Source: [Clostridium] symbiosum (GTDB lineage: Bacteria; Bacillota; Clostridia; Lachnospirales; Lachnospiraceae). From it: a stretch of 64,000 bases of DNA. Of this stretch, positions 33,998 through 43,209 are shown in pieces. The translations under genes and the position numbers were made by a program. The notes under the pieces are model-generated. The model did not search any database and had not been told where the DNA came from. It saw nothing but the letters and a program-made list of their open reading frames with translations. Where the stretch lies: positions 4,210,001-4,274,000 of the forward strand of contig CP143946.1 of NCBI GenBank assembly GCA_036419695.1, read 5' to 3'. How positions within the stretch are numbered: the stretch's first letter is position 1; each line of letters begins with the position of its first letter.

Positions 33998-35413
33998 TTA
34001 CAGTTCCCTGATTTCCACTATTTCCTGGAGCGTCTCAAATTCTCCGTAAACCAGCGCCCTGTCCTCATACTCTGCTTCCCCCATCTGATTGTCGTATGGG
34101 TCGCTTCCATGCCATCTCATCGGCGGCATAAACTGCCAGCCGAATTCTGAATTCATAGGAATCCTGAAGGGATCCAGGTTCCCAAAGTAGAATTCCCTTC
34201 TCTCTTCCTTACCGTCGCGGTATGCACCTCCGCCAAATGAGCAGTCCGCATATAGCCAGCCGTAAGGTTCAATATAAAACTGCGCCCAGTCGTGGCAGCC
34301 GATATCCCGCGGACTGGCGTAAAGACCTGCCTGCCATCTGGCCGGAATACCTGCAATCCTGCAAAGGGTAATAAACAGGAGAGCCTGGATTCCACAGTCG
34401 CCTTTCTGCCCCGAAGCCGCATATCCCGGAATGTCGGTTATGGTAAAATAAGAGCGGACAAAGGAATAATTCACATGCGAAGTAATGTAATCATATATTA
34501 GTTTCGCTTTACGCAGCAGATTTGTTTCCTCCCCTGTGATCTCCCCGGCCAGGCTCTTAAGAAACGGTGTAAACCGGATCTGCGGGATCTGTTCCCCCAG
34601 CCAGTCTTTCAGCCTGCTTTTGTCGGGGTGAGTCTTCTCCCCGTCTGCCTTCCCGCCTCCGGCGTATGACTTATCCAGGGCTATATAGGGCATATGGTTC
34701 TCGAATTCATATTCGATGGAAAAACAGTGATCCTTTCCGGCCTCCGCCTCAAAGCAGACCGTCCTCTGAGGCCAGAGCGGCGGCGCGATACAGAGCGGTT
34801 CCATCGATGTGTAAAGAAGCCTGAAATTTCTCACCTGGGAATATTCAAGCGGTATCGGCAGGTAGACCCTTATCTTTTTCCCCTGCTCCGCAGCATCTTC
34901 CCTGAGCTTCATCGTGGTCCTGATATGAAAATAGCAGGCAAGGCCTCCCGATTCTTTCATCTTTTTCACCGTTTTATCTCTGAGAATTCCTTCCTGTATC
35001 CCATCCTCTAAAAGAGACTTGTCATAGACGCGATCCCTGATATCTTCCCTTGTTTTTACGAGGTTGTCAAAGAAATCGTCTTTAATCCTTCTCTCTCCCT
35101 CGATAAACATCCAGTCAATGGCATTGTCGTCAATTAGAGCTTCCAGTTCCTCCGCCGTAAATTCCCCGACCTTTTCCACCGCAATCTCCATGGCCTGCTC
35201 CGTGGTATATGGGTACTGCAGGGGGAGCCGGCTTATTATTTCGCGTTCCAGCCTGAGCCTTTCCTTCAACATCTCCGGCAAATCCTTTTTAAGGCGTGCT
35301 TCAATCAGACGGAGCGCTCTGTTAAAATCCCCGTGCCATTTCAGTTTCTCTATATCCTCCGGCAGCGGCGCAGTAAGCGCAGCCAGACTTTTCGCTCTGT
35401 TTTCTTCCATCAT
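33998..35413 (-). CDS. Transglutaminase-like domain protein
   Basis: About 471 residues. The C-terminal ~180 residues carry the transglutaminase-like Cys-His-Asp protease fold: GDCGIQALLFITLCRIAGIPARW (Cys), CHDWAQFYIEPYGWLYADCSFGG (His and Asp). The N-terminal ~300 residues are helical then beta-rich (an immunoglobulin-like region near 190-260 with LPIPLEYSQVRNFRLL) and unassigned. No signal peptide or membrane helix, so it is probably cytoplasmic. The start pair ATGATG at 35413 is preceded by GGAGG. 46 bases upstream of clpX; a shared transcript is likely. Target unknown. Confidence 0.75.
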   Translation of the reverse strand: MMEENRAKSLAALTAPLPEDIEKLKWHGDFNRALRLIEARLKKDLPEMLKERLRLEREIISRLPLQYPYTTEQAMEIAVEKVGEFTAEELEALIDDNAIDWMFIEGERRIKDDFFDNLVKTREDIRDRVYDKSLLEDGIQEGILRDKTVKKMKESGGLACYFHIRTTMKLREDAAEQGKKIRVYLPIPLEYSQVRNFRLLYTSMEPLCIAPPLWPQRTVCFEAEAGKDHCFSIEYEFENHMPYIALDKSYAGGGKADGEKTHPDKSRLKDWLGEQIPQIRFTPFLKSLAGEITGEETNLLRKAKLIYDYITSHVNYSFVRSYFTITDIPGYAASGQKGDCGIQALLFITLCRIAGIPARWQAGLYASPRDIGCHDWAQFYIEPYGWLYADCSFGGGAYRDGKEERREFYFGNLDPFRIPMNSEFGWQFMPPMRWHGSDPYDNQMGEAEYEDRALVYGEFETLQEIVEIREL

Positions 35414-35755
35414 GATACGTTCCTCCATCCTTCGGCAGCTACCGCAGTTAAAGTATCCGCCCTGCTTCTCAGTATACAATATTTACCCTGAAAAGTCATT
35501 GGAAAGTTTTTGTTACAGGGGGGGCGGCCACCGGCCGGCCGTTCCCGTTCCCCCGTTGGCCAATTGGAATTTTCAAGTCGCTGAAACGGGCAAAAAAGCT
35601 GCTGCGCACGCAGAGGGCCGCCATGCCCGGAAGGTAAAATGTTCTTTTCACATTCTGCCTGTTCCGTGCACAGCGGCCCCGCTGTTCTTTCAGTGTATGT
35701 TTAATTGTTATGCTTCACCGCACACAGTCTGGCGGCAAAGCGTGAACTGTTTCAT

Positions 35756-37231
35756 TTAGTTCTGCTGTACTTCCTGTTTCTGGCTGTCTTTTTTGAAGCC
35801 CAGTGTAATCTGTACCTGCCGTTCAACATAGGCTCCGTTTTCCAGGCTCTGTACCGTAAGAGTTACATTGGAGCCGCCCTTGTAGTAGGTCAGCATCTTC
35901 TGAAGCTCGTCTCCCGTCTTAACCGTCTCACCGTCAAATTTTGTGATGATATCGCGCTCACGCAGGTCGGAATTGGCCGCAGCTCCGCCCTCCACAATCT
36001 TATACACATAGATTCCTTCCGGCATTCCATATGCCTGTGCCATTCTGCTGTCGATATTCTGAAGCTGGATTCCCAGGTACCCCTGCTGATCCTCATCCAC
36101 TGTGATCTTGGTCGTCTTTGTCATCAGGTCGTCAATGATGTCCTTTGCAAAAGAAATTGGAATGGCATAACCGATACCCTCAACATCCGTATCCGCATAT
36201 TTGGCGGCGTTGATGCCAATCACCTCGCCCTGCATGTTAAGGAGCGCTCCGCCGCTGTTGCCGGGGTTGATAGCCGCATCCACCTGAAGGAGCGTCCTGT
36301 CCACTCCGCCGATGGTTACTTCTTTATTCAGTGCGCTTACATAACCTACCGTCACGGACTGGCCCTGGCCGAGTGCATTGCCGATGGCAACAACTCCCTG
36401 GCCCAGTTTCAGTGTATCGGAATCGCCCAGTGTGGCCGGCTGGATTTTGCCCCTTGTCTCCTCCGGAATGTCGGAAAGGTTGACCGCGATTACCGCCAGG
36501 TCCGAATCGGAATCCGTACCCTTGACCGCTGCTTTCACCGTTGTATTATCGATAAATGTAACGGAAAGCTCCTCTGAACCTTCTACCACGTGATTGTTCG
36601 TCACAATCAGAAGTTCCGAATCATTCTGGCCCGCTATGATACCGGAACCGCTGCTCGGCACCTCGTAGGACTGTTTTCCGAAAAACCAGTCTTCCTGTGT
36701 GTAGATCATCTTATTATTAATGGCTACGACGGACGGCATTGCCTTGTCAACAATTGCCGACACATCATTGCCCGTGGACACAGGCACTGCCGCTGCTGTT
36801 GGCTGTTCCGCCGTAGCCTGTGTCGAAGGAGCGGCCGCCTCGCTGCTCTGCACCGTCTCCTGCGTCATGCGCCCGGCCAGGATATTCACACCCGCCATCG
36901 TCCCTCCGGCCACACAGCCGAAAAGGATTCCCGCCGCCGCAATCCCTGCGAACCGCTTTGCCATACGGCCGCTTTTTCTGTGACCGCGGTTTGGTTCCTG
37001 AGGAATATAGCTCCTGTCAGGACCTCCGGTATTTCCAGAATACCTTCCATCAGAACCTCCGGCATTTCCCATATATCTGGAATCGTGGTAGCCTCCGTAA
37101 CTGTTCTCCGGCCTCCTGGAAGAATTACTGTCGGCATAAGCTCCTTCCGTATAATTTAAATCATTGTCAGGATTGTGTTCCGGACCCAAACCATTGCCCT
37201 GGCGATTGTCATGTTCATTTTCATTATACAT
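35756..37231 (-). CDS. HtrA/DegP-like membrane serine protease
   Basis: 491 residues. A hydrophilic Asn/Asp/Gly-rich N-terminus (~1-90, with GGSDGRYSGNTGGPDRSY repeats), one membrane helix (FAGIAAAGILFGCVAGGTMAGVNIL, ~90-113), a Thr/Ala-rich linker, a trypsin-like domain with His in IVTNNHVVEG, Asp in GTDSDSDLAVIAV and Ser in AINPGNSGGALL, and one PDZ domain at the C-terminus. It should sit outside the membrane for quality control of secreted proteins. The ATG at 37231 is eight bases from AGGAG; an ATG six bases earlier is too close. The promoter region abuts repeat element B. Confidence 0.9.
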   Translation of the reverse strand: MYNENEHDNRQGNGLGPEHNPDNDLNYTEGAYADSNSSRRPENSYGGYHDSRYMGNAGGSDGRYSGNTGGPDRSYIPQEPNRGHRKSGRMAKRFAGIAAAGILFGCVAGGTMAGVNILAGRMTQETVQSSEAAAPSTQATAEQPTAAAVPVSTGNDVSAIVDKAMPSVVAINNKMIYTQEDWFFGKQSYEVPSSGSGIIAGQNDSELLIVTNNHVVEGSEELSVTFIDNTTVKAAVKGTDSDSDLAVIAVNLSDIPEETRGKIQPATLGDSDTLKLGQGVVAIGNALGQGQSVTVGYVSALNKEVTIGGVDRTLLQVDAAINPGNSGGALLNMQGEVIGINAAKYADTDVEGIGYAIPISFAKDIIDDLMTKTTKITVDEDQQGYLGIQLQNIDSRMAQAYGMPEGIYVYKIVEGGAAANSDLRERDIITKFDGETVKTGDELQKMLTYYKGGSNVTLTVQSLENGAYVERQVQITLGFKKDSQKQEVQQN

Positions 37232-37452
37232 AATCATGTCTCCTCTCTGTTTTCTATTTTTCTATCGTTTTTTCTGTATTTATCTCTTTACAAGGCTTAG
37301 TCTATCAGCTATTTGTGATGGAAGTGTGAAGAAAATATCACCAAATTATGTTTTATAATTTTTTTTATTATTCAGCCATAAAATAAGGATTTAATTGAGG
37401 AATGAGAACGCCGCCGTTAGGTCGGGGGGCGGGATGGTGAGAGGGAGGTTGT

Positions 37453-37658
37453 GAGTCTTCAGTCCCGGCTTGCAGGTTGTCGCGGGTGGGGAATCCGGGC
37501 AGAAAAAGTTCCTGCGGGAAACGCTTGCGCTCTTTGAAGTGCATAGCAGTACTAAGGCGCCCAAATACGCCGCCTAAGTACTGATGGACTTCCAGGTTCC
37601 CTGCGGAATCTTTTTCTCCCGGATTCCCCACAGGAAGGTTATGTCCGGGACTGAAGAC
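37453..37658 (-). repeat. Hairpin B2 of element B
   Basis: Counterpart of A2. Outer arms GAGTCTTCAGTCCCGG and CCGGGACTGAAGAC; apical pairing AGTACTAAGGCG with CGCCTAAGTACT. Confidence 0.8.
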
Positions 37659-38014
37659 GCGAAGGTTTTCGCCATCCCGAACCCCGGCCTGCGGCCGCTG
37701 ATTTGTTCTTATTCCTTCAAAGGGGGGAGGTATTGTCGCTGCCACTACGTTTCCTCGAATTCCAGGAGAATGCCCCCTGTATGGTATTCAATTGATGAAT
37801 CAGAGCTTTAGCGCATGACCTATCCTTAAATAACTATTGAATTTTTTGATTCATCATTAAGTTTCGCTTTGGATTTTTCTCTGAATCCAGCCCGAAATAC
37901 CTTCATAAAGTAAAAGATTCACGACTACATAGTGGACACGACAATACCTCCCCCCTTACTTGACGAAAGAGACAATCAGCCCTGAAGCCGGCGGACGGGG
38001 CAACAACCTTCCCT

Positions 38015-38218
38015 GAGTCTTCAGTCCCGTCGACAACCTGCCCGGGGGAAGGAGGAGAAAAACTTTCCGAAGGGTGACCTTGAAGCCCGCCGGTGCTTAG
38101 CGAGGTCCTTTCGAGCTTAGCATCCGCTGTGCGCTTCACAAGCGGGAGCGTGTCCCCGCAGGAAAGTCTTTCTCCGGATTCCCCCTCACCACAACCTACA
38201 AACCGGGACTGAAGACTC
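38015..38218 (-). repeat. Hairpin B1 of element B
   Basis: Counterpart of A1. Outer arms GAGTCTTCAGTCCCG and CGGGACTGAAGACTC; inner GGAGAAAAACTTTCC pairs with GGAAAGTCTTTCTCC. Confidence 0.8.
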
Positions 38219-38293
38219 ATATCCAACCTCCCACTCCCCCATCCGCCGTCTTACAGAGGCGTCCTCGCATCTCAACTAAATCCTTATTTCTGC

Positions 38294-38322
38294 TTGCCAC
38301 CCATTTCCCACTCCTGTATACT
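38294..38322 (+). promoter_or_regulatory. Sigma-A promoter of the rlmI-like gene
   Basis: TTGCCA, 17-base spacer, TATACT, immediately downstream of element B and 35 bases before the ATG. Confidence 0.75.
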
Positions 38323-38357
38323 TGTAACAAAACGATAAAAGAAAGAGGGATAACGAT

Positions 38358-39566
38358 ATGAATGAACAGGCAGTAGTCCATATAAAAAAAGGTGAAGCCC
38401 GTTCCCTGAAGGCAGGCGGAATGTGGATTTATGATAATGAAATAGAACGGATTGAGGGAGAGTTTGAAAACGGGGACATGGTAAGAGTGCTGGACTTTGA
38501 CGGTTATGTCCTGGGAACCGGTTTTATTAACACCCGCTCCAAGCTGACCGTCCGCATGATGTCGCGCAGGAAAGATACGGTGATTGACAATGCATTTATC
38601 GAGATGCGTGTCAGAAATGCCTGGGAATACAGGAAAGCCACGGTGGACACCTCCAGCTGCCGCATTATTTTCGGTGAGGCCGATTTCCTGCCGGGTATCG
38701 TGGTTGATAAATTTACCGATGTCCTCGTTGTGGAATCACTGGCGCTCGGCATCGACCGCTTAAAACCCATCATCCTGGACATCCTCAAAAAAGTGCTTCT
38801 GGAAGACGGAATCCGCATCCGGGGCATCTATGAACGCAGTGACGCCAAGGTACGGCTTCAGGAGGGTATGGAACGGTATAAGGGATTTATCGGAGAACCG
38901 TTCGACACCCGCGTGGAGATTGAAGAAAATGGGGTGCGCTACTATGTCGATGTGAAAGACGGACAGAAGACCGGTTTTTTCCTGGATCAGAAATATAACC
39001 GTCTGGCCATCCAGAAACTCTGCAAGGGAAAACGTGTCCTGGACTGTTTCACCCACACCGGCTCCTTTGCCTTAAATGCAGCGGTCTCGGGAGCCAAAGA
39101 GGTCCTTGGTGTGGATGCCTCAGAGCTGGGAATCGCACAGGCGAGGGAGAATGCCGAATTAAACGGCGTATCCAAAACCGCCTCCTTCCTCTGCGCCGAT
39201 GTGTTTGAACTCTTACCTGAGCTGGAACAAAAGGGGGAAAAGTTTGACGTGGTTATTCTGGATCCTCCCGCCTTCACGAAATCCAGAAATTCCATCAAGA
39301 ATGCGGTCAAGGGATACCGGGAAATCAATATGAGAGGACTCAAACTGGTAAAAGACGGAGGATTCCTCGCTACCTGCTCCTGCTCCCACTTCATGAATCC
39401 GGAGCTTTTTACAAAAACCATCCGGGAGGCCGCCACAAGCGTCCACAAACGTCTCCGCCAGGTGGAATATCGGACACAGGCGGCAGACCATCCGATTCTC
39501 TGGTCCGGCGATGAATCCTCCTATTATCTGAAGTTTTACATTTTTCAGGTGTGTGACGAAAAATAA
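38358..39566 (+). CDS. RlmI-like 23S rRNA cytosine methyltransferase
   Basis: 402 residues. N-terminal PUA-like RNA-binding domain (AVVHIKKGEARSLKAGGMWIYDNEIERIEGE, ~1-75), then a Rossmann methyltransferase: SAM motif VLDCFTHTGSFALNAAV (~230), GVDASELGIAQA, and the catalytic block VVILDPPAFTKSR followed by LATCSCSHFM, where the Cys should be the nucleophile of m5C chemistry. Length and order match the RlmI/YccW family that methylates C1962-type positions of 23S rRNA. GAAAGAGGGA precedes the ATG. Single-gene unit. Confidence 0.9.
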   Translation: MNEQAVVHIKKGEARSLKAGGMWIYDNEIERIEGEFENGDMVRVLDFDGYVLGTGFINTRSKLTVRMMSRRKDTVIDNAFIEMRVRNAWEYRKATVDTSSCRIIFGEADFLPGIVVDKFTDVLVVESLALGIDRLKPIILDILKKVLLEDGIRIRGIYERSDAKVRLQEGMERYKGFIGEPFDTRVEIEENGVRYYVDVKDGQKTGFFLDQKYNRLAIQKLCKGKRVLDCFTHTGSFALNAAVSGAKEVLGVDASELGIAQARENAELNGVSKTASFLCADVFELLPELEQKGEKFDVVILDPPAFTKSRNSIKNAVKGYREINMRGLKLVKDGGFLATCSCSHFMNPELFTKTIREAATSVHKRLRQVEYRTQAADHPILWSGDESSYYLKFYIFQVCDEK

Positions 39567-39620
39567 AAAACAGCGCCCCTGCGGGCCGGTTTTCTGATAA
39601 CCTGTCCCGCAGGGGCGCTG
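39561..39620 (-). terminator. Bidirectional-type terminator, rlmI-like / LCP
   Basis: Very stable stem CAGCGCCCCTGCGGG / CCCGCAGGGGCGCTG. On the minus strand it is followed by TTTTTTATTTTT and ends the polysaccharide operon; on the plus strand the T-run is weak. Confidence 0.88.
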
Positions 39621-39678
39621 TCGTTGTTACAATATAATACGGTTCTATCACAATACAATTCTGTTATAATCTGAAACT

Positions 39679-41679
39679 CTAATATCCCGGCGGGCCCGAA
39701 TATTCCACGTTGTTCCCGGAATTGTTCGAACCCGGTGTGTTATAATTGCTGCCGTTTCCACTTCCCGTGCCCGTTCCCGGCGGCAGAATCACACCCGTGT
39801 CCGTATTGCTTCCCGGCGCCTGATTCTGGTTCTGGGAGTTGGACGCTCCACCTCCCGGCGCATTATTGTAGCCCGGTGACGTTTCGCTTCCCGGCGCATT
39901 ATGATTGCCGTTGCCGCCTCCCGGGTAGTAACCGCCCATGCCCTCCGTGCCCGGATGTGTGCTTTCTTCCGTCGTTCCCGGCCTCATAACGCTTCCTGTC
40001 TCTGTCTCCATAAGCCTTTCCGAGGGTCTTGACGGATTGCTCTCATTCTCCCTTGACGGGAATATCATATTTCCCTGGGAATCCGTTTCAGCCTCCGTAG
40101 GCCTGCCCGGGTAATATCCCGAGGATGACGATTCGTCCATTCCGTGGGTGCCGTGCTCACTCTCCCCGGATTCAATTGTAATATCGCTTCCATGTTCCTT
40201 TGTCTCTTTCGTCTCATCCGCCGCCGTCGTTTTCGGAACCTGGCCGCCGCCCGTTCCCATGTCACCGGCAGGCTTGGCCTCCTTCGCAAGGCCCGTATCG
40301 GAAATAATTTTCCTGCTGATGCTCTTTACCGTATCCGTTGGCACATAGTTCTCATCGCCAAACAGGAACTTATGGAGTTCGATTACATTTTTCTCAAGAG
40401 TCTGCGGGATGACGCAGTCTCCCTTTTTCCCCATCTTGGCTTCCCCTCTGGCGCTGGGAAATCCGATGGTATCGCTCATATGGAACTTTGGCAATGTCCT
40501 GGCTACCGAAAGCAGGTCACTAAGCTGAATACTGGTCGAAACCTGCGGATATATGGTCTGTATGACATTGTTGATTGTAGACCAGTCGGCTTTTTTAAAC
40601 TTCTCAAATGCAAGGGTAATAACCTTCCTCTGCCGTTCCGTTCTGGCATAATCCGTATCCATGAGGCGGAGTCTTCCGTAGGCCACGGCCTGGACACCGT
40701 CCAGATGGTTCATTCCCGTCTTCTTCAGATGGACGGAATAAACTCCCGTCGCCTTGACCGTCTCGGTGATGAAGGCATTAATATAGTAAAGTTCCGCCTT
40801 ACTTATCTCCACATCGATACCACCCAGGATATTGATGGCATCCGCCACCGCCTTCCAGTTAAATGTAGCGTAATCGTCTATATCCAGATCCAGGTTCTTG
40901 TTCAGAGCCTTTACAGCCTGCTCAGGTCCGCCCTGCAGGTATGCCGCGTTGATTTTATTGTATGAATTTTTGTCACTGATGTTGAGGTACGTATCACGGA
41001 AAACGGAAACCAGCTTAATCTCACCCGTATCCATGTTAATATTGCAGATCATGTTTACATCCGAGTTGTTTCCCTTACCCACCGATGAATTACGGCTGTC
41101 AACGCCGAAGACGGCAATCGTCCAGTACCCCTTCATCTGCTCCTGCTTTTCCTGTGAGATTTCAATATTTTTAATCTCGTCCGGATTCCACTGAAGCCTC
41201 GACATGCCGCTTAGCCGCTTGTCCACATAGGAATATGCGGCAAAGGCAATGACGCTCAGGAGGATCAGTACTTCAAAGAGAATAATAACAATCTTTCTTT
41301 TCCGCTTCTTCGCTTTTTTCCTGGCAGGAGTATTATAAATTCCTCCGCCCTTTTCCGGCTCACCGCGGCGTCTTCCCTTATCTTTTTCCTGCGGTGCCTC
41401 TTTCCGGCCGCGGCTTTTTTTCCGGCTTTCCTGCTCCTGACTCGGCTTGCCGCGGTTTGGCCTCTCATGATTCGGCCTGTCGTAATTCGGCCTGTCATAG
41501 TTCGGCCTGCGGCTGCCTCCGTCCGTAAATGTATCTGTGATCAGGTTAAGCCCAGGCTGTGAATACCCAGGCTCTCTGTGTTTTCTCTGTTCAATTTCCC
41601 TGTCCCCCGTCCGTTTGACAGGCTGTCTGGCCCGGCTCTTCCTGTTTCTGGAGCGGTCCACCTCGTCATCATATCCCAT
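39679..41679 (-). CDS. LCP-family cell-wall polymer ligase, long disordered tail
   Basis: 666 residues. LytR-CpsA-Psr proteins move polymers from undecaprenyl lipid to peptidoglycan. Basic N-terminus with a short RPNYDRPNYDRPNHERPN repeat (~58-77), one membrane helix (IVIILFEVLILLSVIAFAAYSY, ~130-151), then the LCP domain with FGVDSRNSSVGKGNNSDVNMI, SVFRDTYLN, and the Arg-rich YGRLRLMDTDYARTERQRKVI block (~345-365). The last ~190 residues are Gly/Pro/Ser/Thr/Asn-rich and probably extended in the wall. Last gene of the operon; terminator follows. Paired with a second LCP at 43210-45168. Confidence 0.9.
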   Translation of the reverse strand: MGYDDEVDRSRNRKSRARQPVKRTGDREIEQRKHREPGYSQPGLNLITDTFTDGGSRRPNYDRPNYDRPNHERPNRGKPSQEQESRKKSRGRKEAPQEKDKGRRRGEPEKGGGIYNTPARKKAKKRKRKIVIILFEVLILLSVIAFAAYSYVDKRLSGMSRLQWNPDEIKNIEISQEKQEQMKGYWTIAVFGVDSRNSSVGKGNNSDVNMICNINMDTGEIKLVSVFRDTYLNISDKNSYNKINAAYLQGGPEQAVKALNKNLDLDIDDYATFNWKAVADAINILGGIDVEISKAELYYINAFITETVKATGVYSVHLKKTGMNHLDGVQAVAYGRLRLMDTDYARTERQRKVITLAFEKFKKADWSTINNVIQTIYPQVSTSIQLSDLLSVARTLPKFHMSDTIGFPSARGEAKMGKKGDCVIPQTLEKNVIELHKFLFGDENYVPTDTVKSISRKIISDTGLAKEAKPAGDMGTGGGQVPKTTAADETKETKEHGSDITIESGESEHGTHGMDESSSSGYYPGRPTEAETDSQGNMIFPSRENESNPSRPSERLMETETGSVMRPGTTEESTHPGTEGMGGYYPGGGNGNHNAPGSETSPGYNNAPGGGASNSQNQNQAPGSNTDTGVILPPGTGTGSGNGSNYNTPGSNNSGNNVEYSGPPGY

Positions 41680-41705
41680 GCAGCTGACCTCTTCTCAAAT
41701 ATATA

Positions 41706-43127
41706 CTAATATGCATTCTTGTTGATAAATCCCTTAAAGAATGTCAGGAATAAAATTTTAAAATCAAATCCCAGGGTCCAGTTCTCAATATAGTAGAGAT
41801 CGTGTTCAATTCTTTTCGTAATCGAAGTATCTCCCCTGTATCCGTTGACCTGAGCCCAGCCGGTCATTCCCGGCCTTACCTGGTGCTTAATCATATACCG
41901 CGGGATTTCCTCTTTAAACTTCTCCACAAAGAACGGCCGCTCAGGCCTTGGTCCGACAAGGCTCATATCGCCTTTGAGGACATTAAACAGCTGTGGCATC
42001 TCATCGATGCTTGTCTTTCTGATAAACCGGCCGATGGAGGTAACCCTCGGATCCCCCGGCGTTGTCCACTGGCTTTTTTCCTTGACCGCGGGCTGAACCG
42101 TCATCGAGCGGAATTTATACATCTTAAAAGGTTTATTGTGAAGTCCGACGCGCTCCTGGCTGAAAATAACCGGTCCCGGGGATGTTATCTTGATCCCGAT
42201 TACGGTCAGAAGCATAAACGGTGAGAATAAAACCAGGGCCACCAGCGCTCCGAAAATATCCACACTCCGCTTTACCGTCGCATTCATCAGACTGGTCAGC
42301 GGGACATGGCGGATATGGATGACGGGAAGGCCCTGAAGATCCTCCATAAACGGTTTTGTCGGAATAAAGTTGTGGTAATCCGGGATAAATTTCGTATGAA
42401 CGCCTGATTTCTCACAAACGGCCACAATTCTCTCCAAATCACCGTACTCTTTGATGCTCAGCGTGATGGCAATCTCGTCCAGGGTATTAAGTTCAAGAAT
42501 TGTATCCAAATCAGTTGTCTTACCAATGACCCGCACATCCTTATATTCCCTGCCCCATTCCTCGTGATCGTCCAGAATTCCCCTGACCTTGTACCCCCAC
42601 TCGGGGTTTGCATTCACCCGGTCGATAAATCCCTCGGCCGCGCGGCTGTACCCCACAAGGAGAAGATGCTTCTGGTTGTATCCCTTCGAACGCATGGAAC
42701 GAAGCGCCTTGCGCAGAATATTCCTGACCAGGACTTCGCTGATTACATTGATTACAAAGAAGACTACCAGCATGGAGCCGGAAAAGTTTATAAAATATGG
42801 GTTTTTCCTGAGGGCGAACAGGAACAGTGAAATGATCAGAAGGCCGATTGTGTTGGCTTTCAGAATATTCGCCAGCTCAAGCCTGCGCCCCTGCACCCGC
42901 TTCGGTGTATATAAATGAAAAAAAGCATAGAGTATCAGATAAAACGGCACAATAACCACGGCAGTCATCAGGTATACGACCGCCATTACCTGTTTATTGT
43001 GAGGCGTCACACCAAACCATGGATTTCCAATCTGAATATACCAAGCCAGGGCATAGGAAAGCAGTATTACAATGGCATCCAATACCACATGGAAATTATT
43101 CAGACGTTTCTGATTATCTTTTATCAT
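41706..43127 (-). CDS. Polyprenyl-phosphate sugar-1-phosphate transferase
   Basis: 473 residues. Starts polysaccharide assembly by loading the first sugar phosphate on undecaprenyl phosphate. Four N-terminal membrane helices (VILLSYALAWYIQIG, VVIVPFYLILYAFFHLY, NTIGLLIISLFLFALR, LVVFFVINVISEVLV), a CoA-binding-like middle domain (LLVGYSRAAEGFIDRV), a further helix (FGALVALVLFSPFMLLTVIGI) and the catalytic domain KMYKFRSM...SIDEMPQLFNVLKGDMSLVGPRPERP...RPGMTGWAQVNGYRG. The WbaP/CpsE family layout is complete. It lies between two LCP genes. The sugar specificity is not readable. Confidence 0.92.
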   Translation of the reverse strand: MIKDNQKRLNNFHVVLDAIVILLSYALAWYIQIGNPWFGVTPHNKQVMAVVYLMTAVVIVPFYLILYAFFHLYTPKRVQGRRLELANILKANTIGLLIISLFLFALRKNPYFINFSGSMLVVFFVINVISEVLVRNILRKALRSMRSKGYNQKHLLLVGYSRAAEGFIDRVNANPEWGYKVRGILDDHEEWGREYKDVRVIGKTTDLDTILELNTLDEIAITLSIKEYGDLERIVAVCEKSGVHTKFIPDYHNFIPTKPFMEDLQGLPVIHIRHVPLTSLMNATVKRSVDIFGALVALVLFSPFMLLTVIGIKITSPGPVIFSQERVGLHNKPFKMYKFRSMTVQPAVKEKSQWTTPGDPRVTSIGRFIRKTSIDEMPQLFNVLKGDMSLVGPRPERPFFVEKFKEEIPRYMIKHQVRPGMTGWAQVNGYRGDTSITKRIEHDLYYIENWTLGFDFKILFLTFFKGFINKNAY

Positions 43128-43161
43128 AGTATCTCACCTAGATCCTGCTGTTATTCATCAA

Positions 43162-43207
43162 GGCGGTGAAAAGTACACTGTATGGACCTTTCACCGCCAT
43201 TCTTTTT
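43162..43207 (+). terminator. Plus-strand intrinsic terminator inside a minus-strand operon
   Basis: GGCGGTGAAA pairs with TTTCACCGCC and is followed by ATTCTTTTTT on the plus strand only. It sits in the 82-base gap between the second LCP gene and the sugar transferase gene. Confidence 0.6.
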
Positions 43208-43209
43208 TC

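Larger units (their letters stand above)
37383..38287 (-). repeat. Element B: inverted copy of the 0.9-kb palindromic repeat
   Basis: Reverse-complement homologue of element A. Left end ATAAGGATTTAATTGAG, right end CTCAACTAAATCCTTAT, giving terminal inverted repeats of about 17 bp that match the ends of A. The two large hairpins and the purine-rich blocks are nearly identical to A; the central AT-rich part is more diverged. It lies in the divergent promoter region between htrA-like and rlmI-like genes, and the -35 of the latter starts only 7 bases after the element ends. Confidence 0.85.

Noticed and set aside
37368..37745. 125-codon minus-strand frame and similar frames in both repeat elements (20599-20820, 21148-21684, 37903-38226)
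   Set aside because: They run through the hairpin arms and are conserved between A and B only because the DNA is. Composition is Pro/Arg/Ser-rich, no ribosome sites, no family resemblance.
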